Below are positions 32,171-39,893 of a stretch of DNA of 64,000 nt, one piece after another. Position 1 is the stretch's first letter; every line of letters starts with the position of its first letter. Both the position numbers and the translations under genes were made by a program. Source of the DNA: Deltaproteobacteria bacterium (lineage in GTDB: Bacteria > Myxococcota_A > UBA9160 > UBA4427); the NCBI GenBank assembly GCA_029261855.1, contig JAJDAN010000021.1:62001-126000 (forward strand), given 5' to 3'. Below the pieces are notes generated by a model, which saw nothing but the letters and a program-made list of their open reading frames with translations, was not told the DNA's origin and searched no databases.

Positions 32171-32998
32171 TCAGACGCGAGCAAGAGGAGCGTCCAACCC
32201 CGCAGCGGGTGAGCGTGTCCGAAAGACGCAGCCGCGCAGGGATTCGTCGTCGCTGTTGCTGGCCGTCGCGATGTACAGGTCCCGACCGTCAGAGCCGCCG
32301 AAACACAGGCTCGTGACCTCCGCGCCCGGCACCTCCACGTGATGATCGAGCTTCCCGTCGGGCGAGAAGCGCGACACGCAGCCTCCCCCGTAGGCCGCGA
32401 CCCAGACATAGCCTTCCTCGTCGACCGCGAGTCCATCCGGACCGCCGCGTTCGAGAACGGCGAAGACGCGTCGCCCCGTGCAGTCACCGTCCGTTCCCAG
32501 GTCGTGGGCGATCACGTGGCTACGGGCGGTATCACTGTGATAGAGGACCTGCCCATTCGGCGAGAACCCGATGCCGTTGGTCAGGCTCACGTCCCCGTAC
32601 AGCTCGTGGCCGACGCCTTCCGAATCGATTCGCCACAGCTCGCCCGGGGTGCGCGGGCCGGGGTCGCCAAAGGGACTCGTTCGCATGGTCCCGGAGTAGA
32701 CTCGTCCGGCTGCGTCGGTGAACAGATCGTTCCAGCCCGGTGCATCGGCACCATCGAAGACCATCCGGGTCTCGCCGTCCTTCACATGGCAGAGGTTGCG
32801 GCCGGAGCAGACGATGCCGCCATCCGCGTGCAGTGCGATGCCGCCGACGCCCCGGCGCTTGGGCACGACCGTCTCGAGGGTGCCCTCGGGGCTTCGGCGA
32901 TAGACGCCACCGCCCAATACGTCGCTGAAGTAGAGAAAGTCCTGCGCGTCCACGCGCGGGCCCTCCACGAGTCCGTACCCGGAGGCCAACAGCTCCAT
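32171..32998 (-). CDS. SMP-30/gluconolactonase family beta-propeller hydrolase
   Basis: A 275-residue metal-dependent lactonase family protein. Family motifs: LVEGPRVDAQDFLYFSDV (the Glu that binds metal), GWNDLFTDAAGRVYSGTM (Asn ligand), LTNGIGFSPNGQVLYHSDT and GGPDGLAVDEEGYVWVA (Asp ligand). It hydrolyses a lactone in known relatives; the real substrate is unknown. The ATG at 32998 has GAGAGGTGAGGG upstream. A GTG at 33019 is also in frame, inside the tandem repeat array that fills the gap to the ferritin-like gene, so the start is not certain. Confidence 0.88.
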   Translation of the reverse strand: MELLASGYGLVEGPRVDAQDFLYFSDVLGGGVYRRSPEGTLETVVPKRRGVGGIALHADGGIVCSGRNLCHVKDGETRMVFDGADAPGWNDLFTDAAGRVYSGTMRTSPFGDPGPRTPGELWRIDSEGVGHELYGDVSLTNGIGFSPNGQVLYHSDTARSHVIAHDLGTDGDCTGRRVFAVLERGGPDGLAVDEEGYVWVAAYGGGCVSRFSPDGKLDHHVEVPGAEVTSLCFGGSDGRDLYIATASNSDDESLRGCVFRTRSPAAGLDAPLARV

Positions 32999-33006
32999 CA
33001 AGCCCT

Positions 33007-33104
33007 CACCTCTCGCCACTCACCTCTCGCCACTCACCTCTCGCCACTCGACTCTCGCCACTCACCTCTCGCCACTCGACTCTCGCCACTCGCGTCTCGC
33101 CCCG
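33007..33104. repeat. 14-bp tandem repeat array at the SMP-30 translation start
   Basis: Six full units of 14 bases and one decayed unit run head to tail. Four units start CAC and two start CGA, followed in all by CTCTCGCCACT. Read on the coding (minus) strand each CAC-type unit is AGTGGCGAGAGGTG, so each brings GAGAGG followed by GTG, a ribosome-site and start-codon-like element. The array lies between the ferritin-like gene stop (33114) and the SMP-30 start. The copy number could vary by replication slippage. Confidence 0.85.
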
Positions 33105-33113
33105 CGGCAGACG

Positions 33114-34052
33114 TCAGCCAAGGGCCGGGACGTCTTCGCCTCGTGCGCGCGCCCGGTGGCGATCTCGCAGGAGCTCCGCCGCAGCGACCAACGTCTCTCG
33201 CCGCGGCGCGCCGCCTCGGCTGGCGGCCAGCTCTTCGATCTCGTCGAGCTCTTCGTCGGTGAAGCCCGCCTCGAGCCGTTCCTCGCGGGCGATCTGGCGG
33301 CCGCCAAAGGAGAAGGCGCGCTCGGTCTCCTGCTGGTAGGCCCGAGCGCGCGCCGCGCGCTCGGGGTCGTCCTTGGTGAAGTCGCGAGACCAGTCGCTAC
33401 CGAAGCGCACGTGGGTCAACTCGTCGGCCAGGACGAAGTCGACGGCCTGGGCGAGCAGCTCATCCCCCGCGCGCTTGCCCTGGTCGATGAGCGACCGGAA
33501 GGCGTCGCAGGCGAGACCCTCGAGGCAACGGTTCACGCCCGTCACGCGCAGGACCGGGTCGTCGTGGCAGGACGTCTCGAACAGGAAGGTGTTCTCCGGA
33601 AAGGCGCCGACCTCACCGCCGACGTGGTCGATCAACTTTTCGAAGGTCTGTACGTGGCGCGCCTCGTCCCAGCACTGGCGCGCCATGTTCATCTTGAATT
33701 CCCAGGGCAGCTCGGTGAAGTCCCACAAGGTGCGCCCCGCCGCCTCGAGTGCCTGCAGCTCTCCGACGTAGATCGCGTGGAGCTGGATGCGCATCTGCAT
33801 CGTGCTGCGGTCGCCCTGCCCCTGTCGCCCACCCGATGCCGTGAGGAACTGGTAGCCCGGCCCCAGGTCGTCGTACACGGCCTCGAGCTCGGTGCCCTCG
33901 ACGCGCTCTCTCAGCTTCGGCGCGATCAGCTCGAATACCTTGACGATCTCGTCGACTTCGTCGGGCAGCGATTGCAGCAGCTGATTGCGTGGGTGGACCC
34001 GCTTGAAGCGGCTGTCTCGCGCGAGCTCCGTGTGCGGAATGAAGCGTTTCAC
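33114..34052 (-). CDS. DUF455 ferritin-like di-iron protein
   Basis: A 312-residue protein with a ferritin-like four-helix fold. Metal-binding motifs are CWDEARHVQTFEKL (E-x-x-H) and VLADELTHVRFGSDW (E-x-x-H), and helix one likely gives Glu from QLHAIYVGELQAL. The E-x-x-H pairs separated by about 80 residues are as expected for the DUF455 family. Some members act in tRNA or natural-product hydroxylation and others are uncharacterised, so the reaction is unknown. The GTG start has GGAGG five bases upstream. A 9-bp tandem repeat (CAGTGGGAT, 34063-34080) lies just before it. It leads the leftward set with SMP-30, aminotransferase and MocA-like genes. Confidence 0.82.
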   Translation of the reverse strand: MKRFIPHTELARDSRFKRVHPRNQLLQSLPDEVDEIVKVFELIAPKLRERVEGTELEAVYDDLGPGYQFLTASGGRQGQGDRSTMQMRIQLHAIYVGELQALEAAGRTLWDFTELPWEFKMNMARQCWDEARHVQTFEKLIDHVGGEVGAFPENTFLFETSCHDDPVLRVTGVNRCLEGLACDAFRSLIDQGKRAGDELLAQAVDFVLADELTHVRFGSDWSRDFTKDDPERAARARAYQQETERAFSFGGRQIAREERLEAGFTDEELDEIEELAASRGGAPRRETLVAAAELLRDRHRARARGEDVPALG

Positions 34053-34128
34053 GGTGACCTCCCAGTGGGATCAGTGGGATCGGCGAGCGGAATGGGTCCT
34101 CGCAGTATAGGTCGGATCCGTGAAGTAC

Positions 34129-34142
34129 TCCCGACTTCGGGA
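34129..34142. promoter_or_regulatory. 14-bp inverted repeat between divergent ferritin-like and STT3-like genes
   Basis: TCCCGA-CT-TCGGGA lies 12 bases before the ATG of the STT3-like gene within the 102-base divergent gap. It could be an operator or a small leader hairpin with the STT3-like start just after it. Confidence 0.35.
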
Positions 34143-34154
34143 TAGGCTGCGCGC

Positions 34155-36452
34155 ATGACGGACGCGCGTCGGGATCCGGGAGCAGGTGCGACCGGGGCGT
34201 GGGGCGGGATGGACTGGATTGCGGCCACGGTCCTGACCGCGGTCGCCGGGGTCGTACGTGCCCTGACCTGGCCCGCAGTCTTTCGGGCGAGTGGCGTCGA
34301 GCTCGTCGGACCCGACGCCCACTACCACCTGCGCCGGATCCAGTGGTCCGTCGAGAACTTCCCCGCCGTGCTCTCGCGCGACCCATACCTGCGATTTCCC
34401 GACGGCGGGGAGGCGATCTGGAGCCCGGCCTTCGACTTCGGGATCGCGAGCCTCGCACGCCTGCTGGCCGGCCCTGGAAACCCCGCCGGCGTCGAGTCGG
34501 TGGCCGTCTGGGTGCCGCCGGTCCTTGGCGCCCTCACGGTGACCGTGCTGTACGTCGTCGCGAGACGTTCCTTTGGCCGCTGGGTAGCGGTCGTGGCAGC
34601 GAGCTGGCTCTGCCTGCTGCCGCCGCACGTCGCCTACTCGCAGCTCGGGTTCGTCGACCACCACGCGGCCGTCGCGCTGATCGCGGCCGCGCTGCTCGGT
34701 TCGACCTTGGCCGTGGTACGCGACGCATCGCCGCGTCCCGGCGGCGCTTGTCTCGGGCTCGGCGCGGCCATGGCCACGGCGCTCCTGGTGTGGCCCGGTG
34801 CGCTCCTGCACGTCGCGACCGCCCAGGCCTGCCTGCTCGTGTGGATCGTCGCTGCCGACACGCGCCGGGACGCGGTCCGCCGGGCGGCTTGCGTCGTGCT
34901 CGTGCACGGAACGGCCTTCCTGCTGGTCGCCCCCTTCTGCAGCGGCCGCACCTGGACGGCCTGGGGCGATGTCAGCCCCGTCGTTCTCTCCGCGTTCCAA
35001 CCCCTGTGGATCGGACTGCCCGTCATCGGGTTGGGCGCAGTCATGCTCGCGTGGCGCTCGGGGTGGGGGGGCGCGTCGCGAGTGGGCCGCCCGCTCATGC
35101 TCGTCGGCGGACTCGGCCTGTTGGCGAGCGCGTCGCTCTTCGCCCCGGAAGTTCGCGAGGGCATCGTGTCGGCCGCCCGCTGGTTCTTTCGCGCGGAGGC
35201 CTTCCAAGCGGTGGTCGCCGAATCGCTACCCCTGTTCTCGGACGGACACGGCTTCAGCGCTGCCCGCGCGCATGCACAGCTGACGCCGCTCGTCTGGCTG
35301 CTTCCCGTCGCAATCGCCGTCGTCGGTCTGCCGTCCCGTCGAGGCCCCGCGCATCGGGTCGTCGCCTTCTGGTGCCTCGCGCTGCTCGCGGCGACCCTGC
35401 TGCAGTACCGCTTCGCGAACTCCCTGTCTCTCTTGTACGCGCTCACCGGCGCCTGCAGCCTCGACATCGCCCGACGGAGCCTGGCCGCTCTGTCCCCGTT
35501 GGCGCGACGCGCAATCGTCGCGGTCGGCGCCGTAGGCCTGCTCGTCGTCACACTGCCCATCGTTTCATCCCACGCGGTCGCGATCGGTACTGCCGGCCGC
35601 GCGCTCCGCGGTGAGACCGTGCGCCCGGCCGAACGCGTCGCCCACCGCGACGCCCTCAAGAACGCGGCCCGCTGGCTCGGCGCGCACTCTCCCCCGACGT
35701 CCGGTTGGTCGTCTCGCGACGACGGCGCCGCGAACGCGACCGCCGCCGAGGCACCCGCGTATGGCGTGCTGACGGCCTGGGGGGACGGCCACATCACCCG
35801 CTATCTCGCCCGGCGTCCAGTCGTGCAGGACAACTTCGGGGACGATCTCGGACGCGAACGCTTCGATCAGGCCGAGTCCTACTACGCAAGCCGAGACGAG
35901 ACCTTGGCACTCGACATCGCAGCCGACCTGCGCGCCCGCTACGTGCTCGTACGGGGCAGCGGCTCGGGCCACGCACCCGAGCCGTACACCGCCGACAGCA
36001 TGCTCGTGCGGCTCTACCGGGCACGCGGTTCGGCGGTCGCACCCGGGCCCCGCAGCCCCGCAACGCGCAGTACGCCGGCCCTCGCGCGTCACCGGCTGCT
36101 CTACGAGTCGCCCGACGCAGCCGGCGAGCGGGGCGGCCGCTACAAGATCTTCGAAATCGTCGACGGCGCCCTCGTCAGCGGCCGGGCAGCGACCGGCGCG
36201 ACCGTCGAAGCGCGGCTGACCTTGCGGGAGACGCCGGGGGGGCGCAGCTTCGAATACCGGACGAGCACCCTCGTTCCCGAAGACGGACGCTACAGCCTGC
36301 GCCTCCCCTACCCGACCACGCCCTTCGAGAGCCGCTTCACCGCGACGGGTCCCTACCGCTTGAGCGTGCCGGGCCGAGCGAGGGTGATGTCGCTGAAAGA
36401 GTCCGACGTCCGGGACGGCGCGCGGCTCGCAGGACCGGACCTTGTCGACTGA
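34155..36452 (+). CDS. STT3/PglB-like oligosaccharyltransferase family protein
   Basis: A 765-residue membrane protein that looks like the catalytic subunit of N-linked oligosaccharyltransferase. The first loop has GPDAHYHLRRI (Asp54, Tyr57-His58), the D-x-Y-Y-H-x-R motif of STT3. SQLGFVDHHAAV (Asp168-His169-His170) matches the second metal-site motif. The region where WWDYG is expected has TAWGDGHITRYLARRPVVQDNFG (Trp542-Gly543-Asp544-Gly545-His546). About 11-13 helices are followed by a soluble C-terminal domain (about 480-765). STT3 transfers glycan to Asn. The altered WWDYG suggests a different acceptor or a divergent branch. The next GT-C gene overlaps by 11 bases. Confidence 0.8.
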   Translation: MTDARRDPGAGATGAWGGMDWIAATVLTAVAGVVRALTWPAVFRASGVELVGPDAHYHLRRIQWSVENFPAVLSRDPYLRFPDGGEAIWSPAFDFGIASLARLLAGPGNPAGVESVAVWVPPVLGALTVTVLYVVARRSFGRWVAVVAASWLCLLPPHVAYSQLGFVDHHAAVALIAAALLGSTLAVVRDASPRPGGACLGLGAAMATALLVWPGALLHVATAQACLLVWIVAADTRRDAVRRAACVVLVHGTAFLLVAPFCSGRTWTAWGDVSPVVLSAFQPLWIGLPVIGLGAVMLAWRSGWGGASRVGRPLMLVGGLGLLASASLFAPEVREGIVSAARWFFRAEAFQAVVAESLPLFSDGHGFSAARAHAQLTPLVWLLPVAIAVVGLPSRRGPAHRVVAFWCLALLAATLLQYRFANSLSLLYALTGACSLDIARRSLAALSPLARRAIVAVGAVGLLVVTLPIVSSHAVAIGTAGRALRGETVRPAERVAHRDALKNAARWLGAHSPPTSGWSSRDDGAANATAAEAPAYGVLTAWGDGHITRYLARRPVVQDNFGDDLGRERFDQAESYYASRDETLALDIAADLRARYVLVRGSGSGHAPEPYTADSMLVRLYRARGSAVAPGPRSPATRSTPALARHRLLYESPDAAGERGGRYKIFEIVDGALVSGRAATGATVEARLTLRETPGGRSFEYRTSTLVPEDGRYSLRLPYPTTPFESRFTATGPYRLSVPGRARVMSLKESDVRDGARLAGPDLVD

Positions 36453-37917
36453 CGCGCCCGAAACGCCTGCGCTCGGAGCGTCCCAGAGCCCCGACGTCGC
36501 CTGGACGCGCATCGCGATCCGCCTTGCGTTCGCGTACTTCGGTCTCCGTCTCGCGGCCATCGCGTTCTTCGTCGACCCCGCGATTCCGCCGGACGAAACC
36601 ACACACGTCGGGCGCATCCTCGCGTTCGCGACCACCTGGGGCATTCCGGCCGCGAGCCCCGAGAACCATGCGCTGGGCCTTCTCGGTCACCGCCCCTTCC
36701 TCTACAGCTGGACACTCGCGCGACTGGCAGCGCTCGGCCTCGACGACCTGCTCGCACTGCGCGCAATCAACGCCCTCCTGGCCCTCGGTACCGTCCTCTA
36801 CGGCCTTCGCTTCATTCGGGTGGTCAGCCGTGACCCACGCACCCATTGCGTCTTCATCGTGCTTCTCACGAATACGCTGATGTTCACCGGTGTGGGGGCT
36901 TCAGTCAGCTACGACAACGCGGCCAACCTCTGCGCCGCCGCCGCCTTCTACTACACCGCGAGCCTGCTCTGCGAGGGACGAGGGCGCGACCTCGGCGCCC
37001 TGCTTCTCTGCCTTGGCCTCGGCTGCCTCAGCAAGCGGTCCTTCCTGCCACTCGCCGCGGGCATCGCCACGCTGGTCGTCGTACACGAACGGCGACGCCT
37101 GCCCGATTGGCGCCGTTTCGCCGCCTTCGGGCGCCCCCTCTGGGTCGCCGTGTCCGTCGTCCTGCTTGCGAACGTGGTCCTCTACGGTGGGAATCTCTTG
37201 CGCTTCGGGCGCCTGGTACCGGGCTTCGAGCAGGTGGTCGGTACCGAAGCCGCCCTCGCGAACCGCATCTTCGCCCGCGACCACGTTCTCGGCGGGTACC
37301 GCGAAGGGCGCCTCGATCTCGCCGAGGCTCTCGCCGCGACGGCGCGCATCCCGCACGAAGGGGACCGGCGCTCGACCCGCGCGCAACTCGGCGTCCTGCA
37401 AAGGCGGCTACAGAGCGGTGACGACTGGCGCCTCGACCTGCCCCGCTACACGTACTGGTGGACGCGAATCATGCTCGACCGCAGCTTCGGGTACTTCGGC
37501 CACAAGGTGATCCGGCGCACCCCCGCCGATCTCGTCGCGTTTGCCGCCGTCTTTCTGCTCGCGATCGGGTTCTCCGCCTCCGACCGCGTCCGGGCGAGCC
37601 GCCGGCCCGATCGCCAGGCGAGGCCGCCAGACCTGACCCGTCCCATCGCGGCAGTGGCCCTCGCCTACGCCGGCGTGCTGTTGTTCGCCGTCAACCGACC
37701 CACCTACCTCGAGACCGGCCTGCTCGATGCCGGGGTCCAGGGCCGCTACTTGTTCCTCGTCTGGCTGCCGCTGCTCGGCTTCGTGGCCGTCGCGCTGTGC
37801 GAACACGCCCCCCAACGCCTGCGCACCCCTCTGGCCGTCGCGGCCTGCGCCCTGTTCCTCTACGGCGACGGCCCGACCTTCTGGCTGCGAACCACCTCCG
37901 CCTGGTTCGGAGGCTGA
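36442..37917 (+). CDS. Polytopic GT-C family glycosyltransferase-like protein
   Basis: A 491-residue integral membrane protein with about ten or eleven helices. The first periplasmic loop holds DPAIPPDETTHVGRILAF, the acidic loop typical of ArnT/PMT/DUF2142-like GT-C enzymes. VGASVSYDNAANLCAAAAFYYT and QGRYLFLVWLPLLGF are further membrane segments with conserved-looking polar residues. It starts at a TTG with AGGA upstream and overlaps the STT3-like gene by 11 bases, so the two are coupled and may build and transfer the same surface glycan. That joint role is inferred. No glycan synthesis enzymes flank them. Confidence 0.72.
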   Translation: MSTDAPETPALGASQSPDVAWTRIAIRLAFAYFGLRLAAIAFFVDPAIPPDETTHVGRILAFATTWGIPAASPENHALGLLGHRPFLYSWTLARLAALGLDDLLALRAINALLALGTVLYGLRFIRVVSRDPRTHCVFIVLLTNTLMFTGVGASVSYDNAANLCAAAAFYYTASLLCEGRGRDLGALLLCLGLGCLSKRSFLPLAAGIATLVVVHERRRLPDWRRFAAFGRPLWVAVSVVLLANVVLYGGNLLRFGRLVPGFEQVVGTEAALANRIFARDHVLGGYREGRLDLAEALAATARIPHEGDRRSTRAQLGVLQRRLQSGDDWRLDLPRYTYWWTRIMLDRSFGYFGHKVIRRTPADLVAFAAVFLLAIGFSASDRVRASRRPDRQARPPDLTRPIAAVALAYAGVLLFAVNRPTYLETGLLDAGVQGRYLFLVWLPLLGFVAVALCEHAPQRLRTPLAVAACALFLYGDGPTFWLRTTSAWFGG

Positions 37918-37961
37918 TCCCCAGGCCCGAAAGTGCCGATTCGAGGCCGTTCTCGGCATAT

Positions 37962-37991
37962 TTGACGGACCATCAGATATCGGTCTACCGT
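37962..37991 (+). promoter_or_regulatory. Promoter candidate for the P450-ferredoxin pair
   Basis: TTGACG (37962-37967), an 18-base spacer and TACCGT (37986-37991) lie 23 bases upstream of the P450 ATG. GGAGGAG at 38003-38009 is a good ribosome site. GACC/GGTC short arms surround GATATC between the boxes, too short to call an operator. Confidence 0.45.
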
Positions 37992-38014
37992 ATCTCCTCG
38001 CCGGAGGAGCCCTG

Positions 38015-39217
38015 ATGTCGTCCAACTTTGTGAACGCCGAAACCGGCGAGGTGAACTTCTTCGATCCCGCCGTCTCGGCCTGCCCGCAGCCCGTCTATCG
38101 CCAGATGCTGGCCGGATGCCCGGTGGCCCGCGCCGCGATCACCGGCGGCCCGGTGATCGCGCGCTACGAGGACGTCGTGTGGGCACTGCGCCATCCGGAG
38201 ATCTTCTCGTCGGCCATGGACCTGCAAGTCGCGCTGGGAACCGAGCGACCGATGATCCCCCAGCAGATCGATCCGCCCGAGCAGACGAAGTACCGCAAGA
38301 TCCTCGACCCGCGCTTCTCGAAGAAGCGGATGATGGAACTCGCACCGGCGGTCCGCGCAGACGCCGACGCCCTGATCGATCGCTTCGTCGACAAGGGTGA
38401 GTGCGAGTTCGATCGCGACTTCGCGATCCCCCTCCCCTGCAACGCCTTCCTGCACCTGATGGGCCTGCCCCCGGAAGAGCTGGACACCTTCCTTCGCATG
38501 AAGGACGGCATCATCCGCCCGCACATGACCCACCCGGACCCCGTCGAGGCACAGGCAGTCCGGATCCAGACCGGCAAGGACATCTACGCGTTCTTCCGGG
38601 ACTTCATCGGCGTGCGCCGCAAGGACCCGAAGGACGACCTGATGACCTATCTGGTCACGGTAGAGCTCGGGGGAGAGAAGCTCAGCGACAACGAGATCGT
38701 CGATGTCTGCTTCCTCTTCATTCTGGCGGGGCTCGACACCGTGACCGCCACCCTCGGCTGCAACATCGCCTACCTGGCCGCCAACCCGGATCAGCGCCGC
38801 AAGCTGCTGGGAGACGAAGGCATCGTCGACAGCGCCGTCGAGGAGCTGCTGCGCTGGGAAACCCCGGTCACCGGCGTGCCCCGGGTCCTGAAGCAGGACC
38901 TCACCCTGCACGGCATGGAGATGAAGGCGGGCGAGCTCGTCACTCTGCTCCTCGGCGCCTCGAACCTCGACGACGAGGAGTTCAGCGACGCCGAGGACGT
39001 GAACCTCGCGCGCGAACGCAACCGCCACCTGGCCTTCGGCGCAGGCGCCCACCGCTGCCTCGGCTCGCACCTGGCCCGCATGGAGCTGCGCGTCGCAATG
39101 GACGCCTGGCATCGCCGGATCCCGGACTACGCGATCAAGCCCGGCGAGACCCCGACCTACAGCTCGGGCATCCGCGAGGTGCAATACCTGCCGCTGGTCT
39201 GGCCCGGAAGCGCGTGA
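38015..39217 (+). CDS. Cytochrome P450 (bacterial class I type)
   Basis: A soluble haem-thiolate monooxygenase of 400 residues. The I-helix oxygen-binding motif is ILAGLDTVTATLG, the K-helix ExxR is in VEELLRWETPV, and the haem loop is FGAGAHRCLGSHLARMEL with the Cys thiolate. It also has the substrate-loop motif QQIDPPEQTKYRKILDPRFS seen in CYP families that use small ferredoxins. It probably hydroxylates a hydrophobic substrate. A [3Fe-4S] ferredoxin starts 19 bases after its stop and is its likely electron donor. The ATG has GGAGGA six bases upstream. Confidence 0.93.
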   Translation: MSSNFVNAETGEVNFFDPAVSACPQPVYRQMLAGCPVARAAITGGPVIARYEDVVWALRHPEIFSSAMDLQVALGTERPMIPQQIDPPEQTKYRKILDPRFSKKRMMELAPAVRADADALIDRFVDKGECEFDRDFAIPLPCNAFLHLMGLPPEELDTFLRMKDGIIRPHMTHPDPVEAQAVRIQTGKDIYAFFRDFIGVRRKDPKDDLMTYLVTVELGGEKLSDNEIVDVCFLFILAGLDTVTATLGCNIAYLAANPDQRRKLLGDEGIVDSAVEELLRWETPVTGVPRVLKQDLTLHGMEMKAGELVTLLLGASNLDDEEFSDAEDVNLARERNRHLAFGAGAHRCLGSHLARMELRVAMDAWHRRIPDYAIKPGETPTYSSGIREVQYLPLVWPGSA

Positions 39218-39236
39218 CGCGCCCGAAGACCGAGAG

Positions 39237-39428
39237 GTGAAAGTCCGCGTCGATTCCGCGCGCTGCGTCGGTCACGGCCGCTGCTACGAGATTGCGCCCG
39301 AGGTGTTCGAAGACGACGAGCGAGGCCACTGCATCCTCCGCCTGACGAGCGTCCCGAAAGAGAACCAGGCAGCCACCCGCCGCGCCGAAGCCAACTGCCC
39401 CGAGCAGGCAATCTCCGTCGAAGACTGA
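39237..39428 (+). CDS. [3Fe-4S] ferredoxin, P450 partner
   Basis: A 63-residue soluble ferredoxin. Three cluster Cys are seen, in RCVGHGRCYEIAPEVF (C-x5-C; the middle CxxC residue is His-type, as in 3Fe ferredoxins) and ANCPEQAI. The acidic stretch after the second Cys (EVFEDDERGH) is typical of P450 redox partners. The GTG start follows the P450 stop by 19 bases, and no ferredoxin reductase is visible nearby. The same type of ferredoxin recurs on the other strand at 54.5 kb. Confidence 0.9.
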   Translation: MKVRVDSARCVGHGRCYEIAPEVFEDDERGHCILRLTSVPKENQAATRRAEANCPEQAISVED

Positions 39429-39893
39429 GAAAGCGAGGGCCCCACCCACGCCCCACGCCCCGCCCCCCGGCAAGGAGCTCGTTCCTTCGATTCCGCGCCG
39501 GAGCGCGGTGGGCCCGGCGCTCCATGGCTCGCCGGCTGTTGCTGACTCGAAGCTCCTCACCCAACGCACACGCCCTGCAACGTGGAACCGCTGAAGCGTC
39601 GCGGCTGTGCGTGACTTCCGCGCCGCGCCCACCCCGCACCACCGCTCGACACCGTCACAGCAACAAGCCCCCGCGCACCCGCGCCGCCAACTCAGTCACG
39701 AGGGGTGGGGTGTGGGTGGGGCCTGTGACGACGTATCGCATGAAGAAGACCCGGCAAAGGGAAAGCAGCGCCGCCCAGGGAGGAGCAGGCCCCACCCGCA
39801 CTCCACCCCGGGGCAAGAACGCCTGTCACACGGTCCCGCGCCGCAACCCCGCCCCCGGGCAAGAACGCCCGTCCCGGGATCCGTCGCCGGAGG
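39429..39893. repeat. Non-coding stretch with a repeated C-rich element between convergent genes
   Basis: No convincing gene is seen in these 465 bases. A C-rich element occurs four times: 39437-39476 (GGGCCCCACCCACGCCCC...), 39702-39723 in inverse orientation, 39788-39818 and 39847-39869. The last two share CCC(C/G)GGGCAAGAACGCC. The region lies between the stops of the ferredoxin gene and the leftward oxidoreductase gene, so the inverted pair could fold as a long hairpin or end transcripts from both sides. No terminal repeat, target duplication or enzyme gene marks it as a mobile element. Confidence 0.6.

Noticed and set aside
33007-33104. CRISPR-like array
   Set aside because: Units of 14 bases touch each other with no spacers, and no cas gene is present.
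36442-37917. Second STT3 copy
   Set aside because: It lacks the D-x-x-Y-H and DHH motifs seen in the upstream gene, so it was called only as a general GT-C protein.
39437-39869. Insertion sequence made from the C-rich repeats
   Set aside because: No transposase, no terminal inverted repeats with target duplication; only scattered similar elements are seen.
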